A stretch of 64,000 nucleotides of DNA from Rhizobium lentis (GTDB lineage: Bacteria; Pseudomonadota; Alphaproteobacteria; Rhizobiales; Rhizobiaceae), in NCBI RefSeq assembly GCF_017352135.1, contig NZ_CP071454.1, positions 3,187,001-3,251,000 of the forward strand. Direction: 5' to 3'. The notes under the pieces are model-generated. The model saw only the letters and a program-made list of their open reading frames with translations. It searched no databases and was not told where the DNA came from. Below, piece by piece: positions 36,408 through 43,777 of this stretch (positions within the stretch are counted from its first letter, which is position 1; each line of letters starts with the position of its first letter). A program made the position numbers and the translations under genes.

Positions 36408-37370
36408 ATGAAGAGTTCGATCGTTGAAAGCCAGCAGTCCTGGTTTATGCGCAATCGCATGACGGCGCTGACGGTCGTAATTGTCGCAGCCTATGCGCTC
36501 TTCGTGCAATGGTTCTGGGGCTGGCCGGTCATCATCAGCCAATGGGCCGAGGTTGGGGCAGGCCCGGTGATCGGAGCGCTCGCGGCTTTGACCGGCACCT
36601 ATTTCCTGCGCACCTGGCGTATCTACGACTATTTTCCAAAGGAGACGGCGGGCAGGTTCGCGATCCTCTTCCGCGTTACGCAGATTCACAATCTCCTGAA
36701 CATCATGCTGCCCTTCCGCACCGGCGAGACCAGTTTTCCCCTGTTGATGCGCACCGAATTCGGCATTCCTCTGACGCGCGGAACCTCGGCTCTTCTCGTC
36801 ATGCGGCTGCTCGACCTGCACGCCCTGTTGGCGGCGGCTGGCATCGGCTTTGCGCTCGCCGCGGCCGATGCGCTGGTCGCATGGTCGCTTTGGACGATTT
36901 TCCTGCTGCTGCCGGTCGCAGCTTTCGCCGCACGCAAGCCGCTGTTCCGTGTCGCCTCCAGGCTGTTGCCTGCGAAGGTGCAGAAATTTGTGGTCGAGAT
37001 CGAAAACGGCTTGCCGCTCAATGCCGCCGCTTTTGCGCGCGCCTGGGCGATGACCATCGTCAATTGGCTGGTGAAGGTGATCGTGCTCGCATGGGCGCTG
37101 GGCCTGATGGGAGTGCTGCCGATGGCGGCAAGCTTCGGCGGCGCGCTTGGCGGCGAGCTCTCCTCCGTTCTGCCGGTGCACGCGCCGGGCGGAGTCGGGA
37201 CCTATCCGGCAGGCATCACCGCCGGCGCTATTGCGCTCGGAGCCTCGAGCGAGCGGGTGGCGCTTGCCGTGCTGGCGCAGGCGAGCGTCAATGCGCATCT
37301 CTTGATCATCGTCTCGGCGCTGACGGGCACGGCGATCTCACTGCCGCTCGGGCGTCGCGGCAAGCTCTGA
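36408..37370 (+). CDS. Flippase-like membrane protein (UPF0104/lysylphosphatidylglycerol synthase TM family)
   Basis: 320 residues with about eight hydrophobic segments. The family signature is visible: LRTWRIYDYF, FRVTQIHNLLNIMLPFRTGETSFPLLM, and near the end LSSVLPVHAPGGVGTYPAGITAGAI. Members are predicted to move lipid-linked substrates across the membrane or to act with glycosyltransferases. Since RgtE loads the sugar on the inner face and the Rgt enzymes use it on the outer face, a dodecaprenyl-phosphate-sugar flippase is needed, and this gene is a good candidate by position. No direct evidence. Its last 33 bases overlap the convergent sigma-factor gene. Confidence 0.8.
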   Translation: MKSSIVESQQSWFMRNRMTALTVVIVAAYALFVQWFWGWPVIISQWAEVGAGPVIGALAALTGTYFLRTWRIYDYFPKETAGRFAILFRVTQIHNLLNIMLPFRTGETSFPLLMRTEFGIPLTRGTSALLVMRLLDLHALLAAAGIGFALAAADALVAWSLWTIFLLLPVAAFAARKPLFRVASRLLPAKVQKFVVEIENGLPLNAAAFARAWAMTIVNWLVKVIVLAWALGLMGVLPMAASFGGALGGELSSVLPVHAPGGVGTYPAGITAGAIALGASSERVALAVLAQASVNAHLLIIVSALTGTAISLPLGRRGKL

Positions 37371-38570
37371 GATCCGTTTCCGTAGAAAAGCCTGCTCCGG
37401 CTCCTGCCGGCAAAGCGATAGTGCCTTCTGATAGGCTGCGATCGCCTCTTCGGCGCGGCCGAGACGGCGCAGGAAATCGGCACGCGCCGAATGGGCGAGG
37501 TGATAGGCCTGGAGCTCGCCGCGTCCTAGAATGGCATCGATCAGCTCGAGCCCCTTCGCCGGCCCTTCCGCCATGGCGATCGCCACCGCACGGTTGAGCT
37601 CGATGATCGGGGAGGGCTGCGCCGCCAAAAGAAGATCGTAATAGAAGACGATCCGCCGCCAGTCGGTTTCTTCGGCTGCCGATGCCCGGGCATGTTCGGC
37701 GGCAATCGCCGCCTGCAGCGTGTAGGTGCCGATCTCTCCAGCTCGCATCGCCTCGGCAAGCAGGGTCAGGCCTTCCGAAATCTTCGCATTGTCCCAGAGT
37801 GAGCGGTCCTGATCCGCAAGCAGCACCAGCGATCCCAGCTCGCCGCGGCGGGCGTTGCGGCGGGAGTCCTGCAGCAGCATCAGGGCCAGCAGGCCGGAGA
37901 CATCGGGATGCGGGAGAAGCGTGAGAACGAGCCGCGCCAGCCGTATCGCCTCTGCGGTCAGGTCGGCGCGGACCACGTCTTCGCCCGAGGAGGCGGAGTA
38001 ACCTTCGTTGAAGACGAGGTAGATGACGTGCAACACCCGGTCGAGCCGCTCCGGCAAAGCCTCGCGGCCGGGCACTTCATAGGGGATTTTCGCCGCCCGG
38101 ATCCTGCCCTTGGCGCGCACGATCCGCTGCGCCACCGTCGGTGCCGGAACGAGGAAGGCATGAGCGATCTCTTCGGTGGTCAATCCGCAGATTTCCCGAA
38201 GTGCCATCGCTGTCTGCGCATCGGCGGGAATAACGGGGTGGCAGCAGGTGAAGACCAGCCGCAGCATATCGTCCTCGATCGCTTCCATGTCGCCGATTTC
38301 CGTTTCGTCGATCGTGTAGAGACTGTCCTCGATGTGCTGCTGCGCGGCATCGAATCGCGCCCGGCGCCGGATCGTATCGATCGCCTTGAAGCGTCCCGTC
38401 GAAACGAGCCATGCGAAGGGGTTGCCGGGAATGCCGTCGTCCGGCCATGTCCGGGCAGCCGCGGCAAAGGCATCGTGCAGCGCTTCCTCCGCCCGGTCGA
38501 AATCGCCGAGCAGGCGGATCAGCGTCGCCAGCACCCGGCGCGACTGGGTCCGATAAATCTCATCGATCAC
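37338..38570 (-). CDS. ECF42-type RNA polymerase sigma factor with C-terminal TPR-like extension
   Basis: 410 residues. Region 2 (about 1-75: RVLATLIRLLGDFDRAEEALHDAFAAA, WLVSTGRFKAIDTIRR) and region 4 (about 105-170: ALREICGLTTEEIAHAFLVPAPTVAQRIVRAKGRIR) are followed by a helical extension of about 230 residues (GLLALMLLQDSRRNARRG, YDLLLAAQPSPIIELNRAVAIAMAEGP, YHLAHSARADFLRRLGRAEEAIAAYQKAL). This extension and the neighbouring DGPF/YCII genes define ECF group 42, which has no anti-sigma factor and depends on the extension for activity. It is the last gene of a four-gene unit. Confidence 0.93.
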   Translation of the reverse strand: MIDEIYRTQSRRVLATLIRLLGDFDRAEEALHDAFAAAARTWPDDGIPGNPFAWLVSTGRFKAIDTIRRRARFDAAQQHIEDSLYTIDETEIGDMEAIEDDMLRLVFTCCHPVIPADAQTAMALREICGLTTEEIAHAFLVPAPTVAQRIVRAKGRIRAAKIPYEVPGREALPERLDRVLHVIYLVFNEGYSASSGEDVVRADLTAEAIRLARLVLTLLPHPDVSGLLALMLLQDSRRNARRGELGSLVLLADQDRSLWDNAKISEGLTLLAEAMRAGEIGTYTLQAAIAAEHARASAAEETDWRRIVFYYDLLLAAQPSPIIELNRAVAIAMAEGPAKGLELIDAILGRGELQAYHLAHSARADFLRRLGRAEEAIAAYQKALSLCRQEPEQAFLRKRISELAATPERQ

Positions 38571-38591
38571 GCTTTCCAGGGGCGCTCCTCC

Positions 38592-38951
38592 TCAGTCCGG
38601 CATGGTGAGTGTTCGCACGGGCCTGAGCTCGACCGCGCCGAAATGCGCCGAAGGGATCCTTCCGGCAATCTCTTTCGCCTTCGCCAGATCAGGCGCCTCG
38701 ATGACGTAGAAGCCGGCCAGATGCTCCTTCGTCTCCACATAGGGACCGTCGGTAGCGGAGAGCGTGTTGTTGCGAACGCGCAGCACCGTCGCCTGGTCAG
38801 GCATCTCCAAGGCATCGGAATGGATCATGATGCCATCGCGGCGCAGTTCCTCATCGAAAGCGAGATGCGCCTTGATGAGTTCATCGGTCTCATCAGGCGT
38901 CAGCCTGCCATCCGTGTCGGCGCTGTTGTAGATCAGGCAGATGTAGCGCAT
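38592..38951 (-). CDS. DGPF/YCII-family protein
   Basis: 119 residues, a ferredoxin-like dimeric alpha-beta barrel fold. It starts MRYICLIYNSADTDGRLTPDE and has SATDGPYVETKEHLAGFYVIEAPDLAKAKEIA, the DGPF-type core (here DGPY). DGPF proteins are the constant companions of ECF42 sigma factors, and their chemistry is unknown. It lies 21 bases upstream of the sigma gene and two bases from the next DGPF gene, so all are cotranscribed. Confidence 0.93.
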   Translation of the reverse strand: MRYICLIYNSADTDGRLTPDETDELIKAHLAFDEELRRDGIMIHSDALEMPDQATVLRVRNNTLSATDGPYVETKEHLAGFYVIEAPDLAKAKEIAGRIPSAHFGAVELRPVRTLTMPD

Positions 38952-38953
38952 GG

Positions 38954-39313
38954 CTATTTCCCATCCTGGATCGCGTAAGTCGGGCGCACTTCGATCGAGG
39001 AATATTTGAGGATCGGAAAAGTCGACGCGATCGTCTTCGCCTCCTCTATATTCTCGGCTTCGATAAGCACAAAGCCGCCGAGGTGCTCCTTGATTTCGGC
39101 AAATGGGCCGTCGGTCGCAGAGACTTCACCATTGCGCAAGCGGACCGTGACCGCTGTTGACGGTTCATGCAAGGCGAGCGCCACCTGCAGGTGACCGCTC
39201 TCGCGCCATCGATTGTCGCTGATGATGCACTCCTGTGTGAGCGCATCCCATTCGCTCTGAGGGACCAGCTTGCTTTTTTCCGTGTCGAACCAGATCTGGC
39301 ATAAAAATTTCAT
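38954..39313 (-). CDS. DGPF/YCII-family protein
   Basis: 119 residues from ATG at 39313, preceded by GAGGAGAAACCG; the longer frame upstream overlaps the neighbour. Core: SATDGPFAEIKEHLGGFVLIEAENIEEAKTIA. A paralogue of the genes on both sides, with the conserved His or Glu residues that in YCII proteins line the putative active site. Cotranscribed with the sigma factor. Confidence 0.93.
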   Translation of the reverse strand: MKFLCQIWFDTEKSKLVPQSEWDALTQECIISDNRWRESGHLQVALALHEPSTAVTVRLRNGEVSATDGPFAEIKEHLGGFVLIEAENIEEAKTIASTFPILKYSSIEVRPTYAIQDGK

Positions 39314-39323
39314 CGGTTTCTCC

Positions 39324-39680
39324 TCATTTGGCTGCGAATTCGTGGATTGGCCGCACTTCGATTGCGCCGAGCTTCGCAAGCGGGATGCCGGAGGCAACAC
39401 GGATCGCGTCGTTAAGGTCCTTGGCCTCGATCAGAATGAAGCCGCCGAGCGCCTCCTTGGTCTCGGCGAAGGGGCCGTCCGTCACTGATGTCTCGCCGGC
39501 CTGCACCCGGACCGTTACCGCCGACGTCGGCCGCTGCAGCGCCTGGGCGACGATCATATGCCCGCTTTCGACGAGATCCCGGTCATAGTTCAGAGAATTC
39601 GAGTCGAGTTCGGCCTTCTCCTCTCTGGTCATGGCGTCGAGTATCGCGCCATCGAACCAGACCTGGCAGAGATATTTCAT
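39324..39680 (-). CDS. DGPF/YCII-family protein, first gene of the ECF42 unit
   Basis: 118 residues, MKYLCQVWFDGAILDAMTREE, core SVTDGPFAETKEALGGFILIEAKDLNDAIRVA. AAGGAGGCTGCCCACG precedes the ATG. It lies first in the unit, 37 bases behind an ECF42-type promoter, so expression of all four genes is probably driven by the sigma factor they include. Confidence 0.93.
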   Translation of the reverse strand: MKYLCQVWFDGAILDAMTREEKAELDSNSLNYDRDLVESGHMIVAQALQRPTSAVTVRVQAGETSVTDGPFAETKEALGGFILIEAKDLNDAIRVASGIPLAKLGAIEVRPIHEFAAK

Positions 39681-39716
39681 CGTGGGCAGCCTCCTTGCAG
39701 GATTTCCATACCTCTG

Positions 39717-39743
39717 GACGAATGGGGTGCGGGAATTTCGACA
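39717..39743 (-). promoter_or_regulatory. ECF42-type promoter of the DGPF-sigma unit
   Basis: On the minus strand TGTCGA (39743-39738) and CGTC (39720-39717) are separated by 17 bases. The published ECF42 motif has TGTCGA at -35 and CG(A/T)C at -10. The site lies 37 bases before the first DGPF gene, consistent with autoregulation. Confidence 0.75.
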
Positions 39744-39774
39744 GCGTCAGGAAAAATCTTTTGTGCCGGTCGCC

Positions 39775-39801
39775 TGTCGAAATCGCAAGGCAGCACTCGA
39801 C
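39775..39801 (+). promoter_or_regulatory. Second, divergent ECF42-type promoter
   Basis: On the plus strand TGTCGA (39775-39780), 17 bases, then CGAC (39798-39801). Same motif and spacing as the opposite site 32 bases away, and the -10 lies 35 bases before the start of the small membrane protein gene. This makes that gene a probable ECF42 target. Confidence 0.7.
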
Positions 39802-39835
39802 AAGGCCTCGTCAAACCCTGTCGAGGAGAACTGAA

Positions 39836-40051
39836 ATGAGTATTCTTGAAATCGCGCTGGCAAGCCAGATCTGGGCACGCCGCCATGAGAGACGCGGGCT
39901 GGCATTCGACGAAAGCGATGGGCTGAAGGTCCTTCTGCGCGTCTCTTTCGTCTTCGTCGCCTTCACCCTGTTGATCGCAGGGCTGAACATTGCCCCCGGC
40001 AGGCCGCAGATGCTCGCACAGCACTCGGCGGCTGCCGTCACGGACAGATGA
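39836..40051 (+). CDS. Small membrane protein, probable ECF42 target
   Basis: 71 residues from the ATG at 39836, which follows GAGGAGAACTGAA. A polar, charged N-terminal part (ASQIWARRHERRGLAFDESDGLKVLLR) precedes one membrane helix (VSFVFVAFTLLIAGLNIA) and a short tail. No family recognised. It is preceded by an ECF42-type promoter and ends ten bases from the convergent AMP nucleosidase gene. Its small size and promoter suggest a stress-related membrane role, unproven. Confidence 0.7.
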   Translation: MSILEIALASQIWARRHERRGLAFDESDGLKVLLRVSFVFVAFTLLIAGLNIAPGRPQMLAQHSAAAVTDR

Positions 40052-40060
40052 GGAAACGGC

Positions 40061-41563
40061 CTATTGGAAGGCCGTTTCGAAGAAGCTGCGCAGTTTGCGC
40101 GAATGCAGCGCTTCCTTCGGCATGGCGGCCAGCTTCTGCACGGCGCGGATGCCGATCTGCAGATGCTGGTTGACCTGCGTGCGGTAGAAGGCCGTCGCCA
40201 TGCCCGGAAGTTTCAATTCGCCGTGCAGCGGCTTGTCGGAAACGCAAAGCAGCGTGCCGTAGGGTACGCGGAAGCGGAAGCCGTTGGCGGCGATCGTTGC
40301 CGATTCCATGTCGAGCGCGATGGCGCGCGCTTGGGAGAGGCGCTGCACCGGCCCGCGCTGGTCACGCAGTTCCCAGTTGCGGTTGTCGATCGTACCGACG
40401 GTGCCGGTGCGCATGATGCGCTTCAGTTCGAAACCCTCATAGCCGGTGATTTCGGCAACGGCCGCTTCCAGCGCCACCTGCACTTCGGCGAGCGCCGGGA
40501 TCGGCACCCAGACCGGCAGGTCGTCGTCGAGAACATGGTCTTCGCGCATATAGGCATGGGCGAGAACGTAATCGCCGAGCCGCTGGCTGTTGCGAAGACC
40601 GGCGCAATGGCCGAGCATCAGCCAGGCATGCGGGCGCAGCACGGCGACGTGGTCGGTGATCGTCTTGGCGTTGGAGGGGCCGACCCCAATATTGATCATG
40701 GTGATCCCGGCATGGCCCTTCTTCTTCAGATGATAGGCCGGCATCTGCGGCAGGCGGGCCAGTGTCGCATCCGTTTCCGGCACGTTCGAGCCGGGAAGGG
40801 TGACGATGTTGCCGGGCTCGACGAAGGCCGTATAGCCGTCGCCGCCCTCCGCCATCAGCTTGCGCGCCCAGCCGCAGAATTCATCGATATAGAACTGGTA
40901 GTTCGTAAACAGCACGAAGTTCTGGAAATGCTCGGCATGCGTGGCCGTATAATGCGACAGCCGGGCAAGCGAATAATCGATACGCTGGGCGGTGAACGGC
41001 GCAAGCGGCGAGGGCTCTCCCGGCGGCGGGATATATTCGCCGTTGGCGATCTCGTCGTCGGTGGTGTTGAGGTCGGGTGTGTCGAAGATATCGCGCATCG
41101 GCACGTCGACGAAGGCGGAGGTCGATGCTTCCACATGCGCGCCCTCGCCGAAGGCGAAGTGCAACGGGATCGGCGTCGACGATTCCGAAATGACGATCGG
41201 AACATTGTGGCTCTTTATCAGGAGCGACAGCTGCTCCTTCAGGTAATGCTTGAAGAGCTTCGGCCGGGTGACCGTCGTCGTGTAGATGCCGGGCGCCGTA
41301 ACGTGGCCGTAGGAGAGGCGCGAATCGACATGGCCGAAACTCGTCGTCTCGATGCTGACCTGCGGATAGAAGGCGCGGTAGCGCGAGGCGATCGGAGCGC
41401 CCTGGGCAAGCTCGGTGAAGCTCTGGATCAGGAACGCCGTATTGCGCTCGTAAAGCGCCGTCAGCGTCTCGACGGCCTTGGCGGGATCATCGAAGCTCTC
41501 AGGCTGGAAAGGGGGCGGAGATGATATGTCGAGGGGCGACAGAGGGGAGATTCGTTTGTTCAT
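40061..41563 (-). CDS. amn: AMP nucleosidase
   Basis: 500 residues, the full length of Amn. An N-terminal AMP nucleosidase-specific domain (YERNTAFLIQSFTELAQG, SYGHVTAPGIYTTTVTRP) precedes the nucleoside-phosphorylase-type catalytic domain (ITMINIGVGPSNAKTITDHVAVLRPHAWLMLGHCAGLRNSQ, YMREDHVLDDDLP, ALDMESATIAANGFRFRVPYGTLLCVSDKPLHGE). It cleaves AMP to adenine and ribose 5-phosphate in the cytosol, affecting the adenylate pool. Monocistronic by position, convergent with the small ECF42-linked gene. Confidence 0.97.
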   Translation of the reverse strand: MNKRISPLSPLDISSPPPFQPESFDDPAKAVETLTALYERNTAFLIQSFTELAQGAPIASRYRAFYPQVSIETTSFGHVDSRLSYGHVTAPGIYTTTVTRPKLFKHYLKEQLSLLIKSHNVPIVISESSTPIPLHFAFGEGAHVEASTSAFVDVPMRDIFDTPDLNTTDDEIANGEYIPPPGEPSPLAPFTAQRIDYSLARLSHYTATHAEHFQNFVLFTNYQFYIDEFCGWARKLMAEGGDGYTAFVEPGNIVTLPGSNVPETDATLARLPQMPAYHLKKKGHAGITMINIGVGPSNAKTITDHVAVLRPHAWLMLGHCAGLRNSQRLGDYVLAHAYMREDHVLDDDLPVWVPIPALAEVQVALEAAVAEITGYEGFELKRIMRTGTVGTIDNRNWELRDQRGPVQRLSQARAIALDMESATIAANGFRFRVPYGTLLCVSDKPLHGELKLPGMATAFYRTQVNQHLQIGIRAVQKLAAMPKEALHSRKLRSFFETAFQ

Positions 41564-41647
41564 GGCGCATTATAGAGAGTTGTTTTTGACAAGCAAACGA
41601 CGTGCGCCGGCAGAATCCTATTTTTTCCTCTGTGGGGCTGATGCCGG

Positions 41648-41827
41648 TCACTGCACCGCGGGCGCGCAGAAGGTTCCGCTTCTCTCCAGGCAGGTGTAGA
41701 TCGCACCGAAATGCGACTGCGTGCCGCCGCCGCCATTGTGCACGACAACCGCTGAAAATGTGACGGCGAAGATCGCCGCAAACAGCGTTATGATGCTGAA
41801 ACGTCTTGCCAGAATATAGAAGTTCAT
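41648..41827 (-). CDS. Small membrane/secreted protein, hypothetical
   Basis: 59 residues from ATG at 41827 (MNFYILARRFSIITLFAAIFAVTFSAVVV); a longer start at 41872 is possible. One N-terminal hydrophobic segment, then a glycine run (HNGGGG) and a tail with two cysteines (YTCLERSGTFCAPAVQ). No family recognised and the ribosome-binding site is weak, so this is a moderate-confidence call. Confidence 0.45.
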   Translation of the reverse strand: MNFYILARRFSIITLFAAIFAVTFSAVVVHNGGGGTQSHFGAIYTCLERSGTFCAPAVQ

Positions 41828-42040
41828 CTCAAGCCCCGATACGCAACTTAACCGTGACATGAGTTTTGCCATATGTCGGCTGAACGAGTGCTGAGATGCC
41901 GGTTCATCCGCCGTTCAGCTTGCGGGGCGGGCTCGGGCGGCTGTAATGAGGATCGGCAAGCAGGAAGGCTTCGAATCATGCCGGCATTTCGGCCGGCGTG
42001 ATTGCGCATTCGGGATGATTGTGGCGCCAGCCTTATCGCG

Positions 42041-42379
42041 TCAGAGCCGTGTCCAAGTCTGCGTCTTGCAGAGGATTTTCAGCACGCAGCCCTGCATCTT
42101 CAGCGAATTGCCGGAAACCTTGCCCGAACCGCTATAGGTCTTGTCGGCAGCCGGGTCGGTGATCTCGCCGGCATAGCTGCCGCCGGTGCCGGCAAGCGTG
42201 CCGATCTTGCGGCCGCTATATTTGCCGGTTTTCAGCGTCACGCAATAGCTCCCGCCGCAGGCCGCAATCACCGCCGTTTCGCCGGAGGCCGTCTTCCAAC
42301 TGCCGACGATCGGCTCTTCGGCCTGTACTGTGCCCGCGATCACGGCGATGGCGCCGGCAAGAATGAAACTGCGGATCAT
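42041..42379 (-). CDS. Secreted DUF2147-like protein
   Basis: 112 residues with a signal peptide (MIRSFILAGAIAVIAGTVQA), then EPIVGSWKTASGETAVIAACGGSYCVTLKTGKYSGRKIG and a C-terminus GNSLKMQGCVLKILCKTQTWTRL. The pattern of a lipocalin-like small beta fold with W, G and paired Cys matches DUF2147 proteins, although it is shorter than most. Probably periplasmic; function unknown. Confidence 0.8.
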   Translation of the reverse strand: MIRSFILAGAIAVIAGTVQAEEPIVGSWKTASGETAVIAACGGSYCVTLKTGKYSGRKIGTLAGTGGSYAGEITDPAADKTYSGSGKVSGNSLKMQGCVLKILCKTQTWTRL

Positions 42380-42699
42380 CTTTTCCTCCCTGATGTCCTC
42401 TGACCGGCCGCGAAAATAACTGACGCGAACGTAAAGGTAAATACATATGACGTCGTTCGCCGTCCCCTGAAGCGGCCGAAAATCCGGTCATTGGATTTTC
42501 AAGCCATGTCACCTGCTGATTTCATGATGAACGATCCGTTTATTTCCCAACCTGAATCTTTTGTAAAATTTGAGCGAAAATCCCCAAGTCCCAAGGCATC
42601 TGATGTTTAACAAAAAGCCAATTTTACCAAGCGTTTGCAGTTTGTTTGTCTCAAATTAATCATGCATTTTAGGCGTTTTTTGAAGGCCGTTTGGCATAG
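42380..42699. other. AT-rich intergenic region
   Basis: Divergent spacer between the DUF2147-like and Sel1-like genes. AT-rich stretch at 42540-42660 should contain their promoters. No gene or RNA recognised here. Confidence 0.5.
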
Positions 42700-42819
42700 T
42701 CAAGCCATCAAACGAGCGGGGCGAACCCGCCGGACCAGAAGGGCCGCAAAGCCGCGATAGACGGCAAGGCCCGGAGGTAAAACAGGGTAAGTCGTAAACA
42801 GGCTAACAGGGATAAACCG
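42700..42819 (+). promoter_or_regulatory. Structured leader upstream of the Sel1-like gene
   Basis: GCGGG-GCGAA-CCCGC (about 42716-42730) is a clean stem-loop. It is followed by GGGCC and GGCCC enclosing an inner GCCG-N7-CGGC stem (about 42750-42772). Three short repeats of AACAGG-N-TAA-like sequence lead into the start codon. The leader looks folded and may control translation. It shares only GCAAAGCC with the c-di-GMP-I riboswitch, not its full layout. Confidence 0.45.
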
Positions 42820-43089
42820 ATGGCACGCTTTGAAATGCACAATGCTGAAACGGCCACCATGGGTGGCGACAACAACAGCGCCGATGTCTTCTGCGAAATG
42901 GGTCTGATGTATGCGACCGGCCGCGGCTGCGACGTCGATCTGGTTGCCGCCCACAAGTGGCTGAACATCGCCGCGATCAAGGGCAACGACCGCGCCGCCG
43001 AGCTTCGCGCCGACGTGGCCGCCACCATGAATAAGATGCAGCTGGTGGAAGCGCTGCGCGCCGCCCGCGAATGGATGACGGTTCACTAA
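42820..43089 (+). CDS. Small Sel1-repeat-like protein
   Basis: 89 residues. Contains one Sel1/TPR-like unit (DVFCEMGLMYATGRGCDVDLVAAHKWLNIAAIKGNDRAAELR), with the characteristic LGxMYxxGxG...A.KW...A pattern, followed by a helix (MNKMQLVEALRAAREWM). No signal peptide, so cytosolic. Preceded by the structured leader. Sel1 units mediate protein-protein contacts; partner unknown. Confidence 0.88.
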   Translation: MARFEMHNAETATMGGDNNSADVFCEMGLMYATGRGCDVDLVAAHKWLNIAAIKGNDRAAELRADVAATMNKMQLVEALRAAREWMTVH

Positions 43090-43259
43090 GAGCCGGTGTG
43101 AAACCGGGGGCGGCGGTATGCGCCGCTCCATAATTCAAGTTCTCGATGTGGAAAACAGCGAACTGGCCTGGATGGCTGTCGGTGTTGGGGTGCCCGACAC
43201 GTCTTTTGTTCGACGAGGCGACACCTTGTCGATTGAAACGACACATTGGAGATTGAAAC

Positions 43260-43697
43260 ATGGCGCTCAAGCGAATGGACAATGTGGGAATCGTCGTCGA
43301 AGACCTCGGAAGGGCGATCGATTTCTTTCGCGAGCTCGGCCTTGAGCTCGAAGGCCGGGCTGCTGTCGAAGGAGAATGGGCGGGACGCATCACCGGACTG
43401 GGCGATCAGCATGTCGAGATTGCCATGATGCGCACACCGGATGGACACAGCCGGCTCGAGCTCTCCCGCTTCCTCGCCCCTGATGTCGTCGCGGATCACC
43501 GGAACGCCCCGGTCAACGCGCTCGGTTATCTCCGCGTCATGTTCGCGGTTGATGACCTCGGTGACACACTTGAAAGGCTCCACACACACGGCGCCGAACT
43601 CGTCGGCGAAGCCGTCGACTATAAGGACGTGTATCGGCTCTGCTACATCCGTGGGCCTGAAGGAATCCTCATCGGACTCGCTCAGGAACTCAGCTGA
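43260..43697 (+). CDS. VOC-superfamily (glyoxalase/bleomycin-resistance-like) protein
   Basis: 145 residues, two beta-alpha-beta-beta-beta units typical of VOC proteins: MDNVGIVVEDLGRAIDFFRELGLELEGR at the start and VNALGYLRVMFAVDDLGDTLERLHTHGAELVGE in the second half, ending YIRGPEGILIGLAQEL with the conserved metal-ligand Glu. Possible ligands are visible in DQHVEIAMM. Many such proteins are dioxygenases, lyases or resistance proteins; this one cannot be assigned. Confidence 0.9.
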   Translation: MALKRMDNVGIVVEDLGRAIDFFRELGLELEGRAAVEGEWAGRITGLGDQHVEIAMMRTPDGHSRLELSRFLAPDVVADHRNAPVNALGYLRVMFAVDDLGDTLERLHTHGAELVGEAVDYKDVYRLCYIRGPEGILIGLAQELS

Positions 43698-43777
43698 GGA
43701 ATGACCGATGTCAGTGAGCGGACAGGAATAACACCCCCGCGGCCGGAACCTTCACCAGCCGCGGTGTTTCCGTTCTG

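Noticed and set aside
40064..41524. 486-codon open frame opposite amn
   Set aside because: Antisense shadow of amn, Arg/Gly/His-rich translation with no family features.
41979..41996. GCCGGC palindrome as terminator of the DUF2147-like gene
   Set aside because: No T run on the relevant strand.
42700..42819. c-di-GMP-I (GEMM) riboswitch before the Sel1-like gene
   Set aside because: Only the GCAAAGCC segment matches; the GAAA-loop arm and the closing GGTAGC segment are not found in order, so only an unspecified leader is reported.
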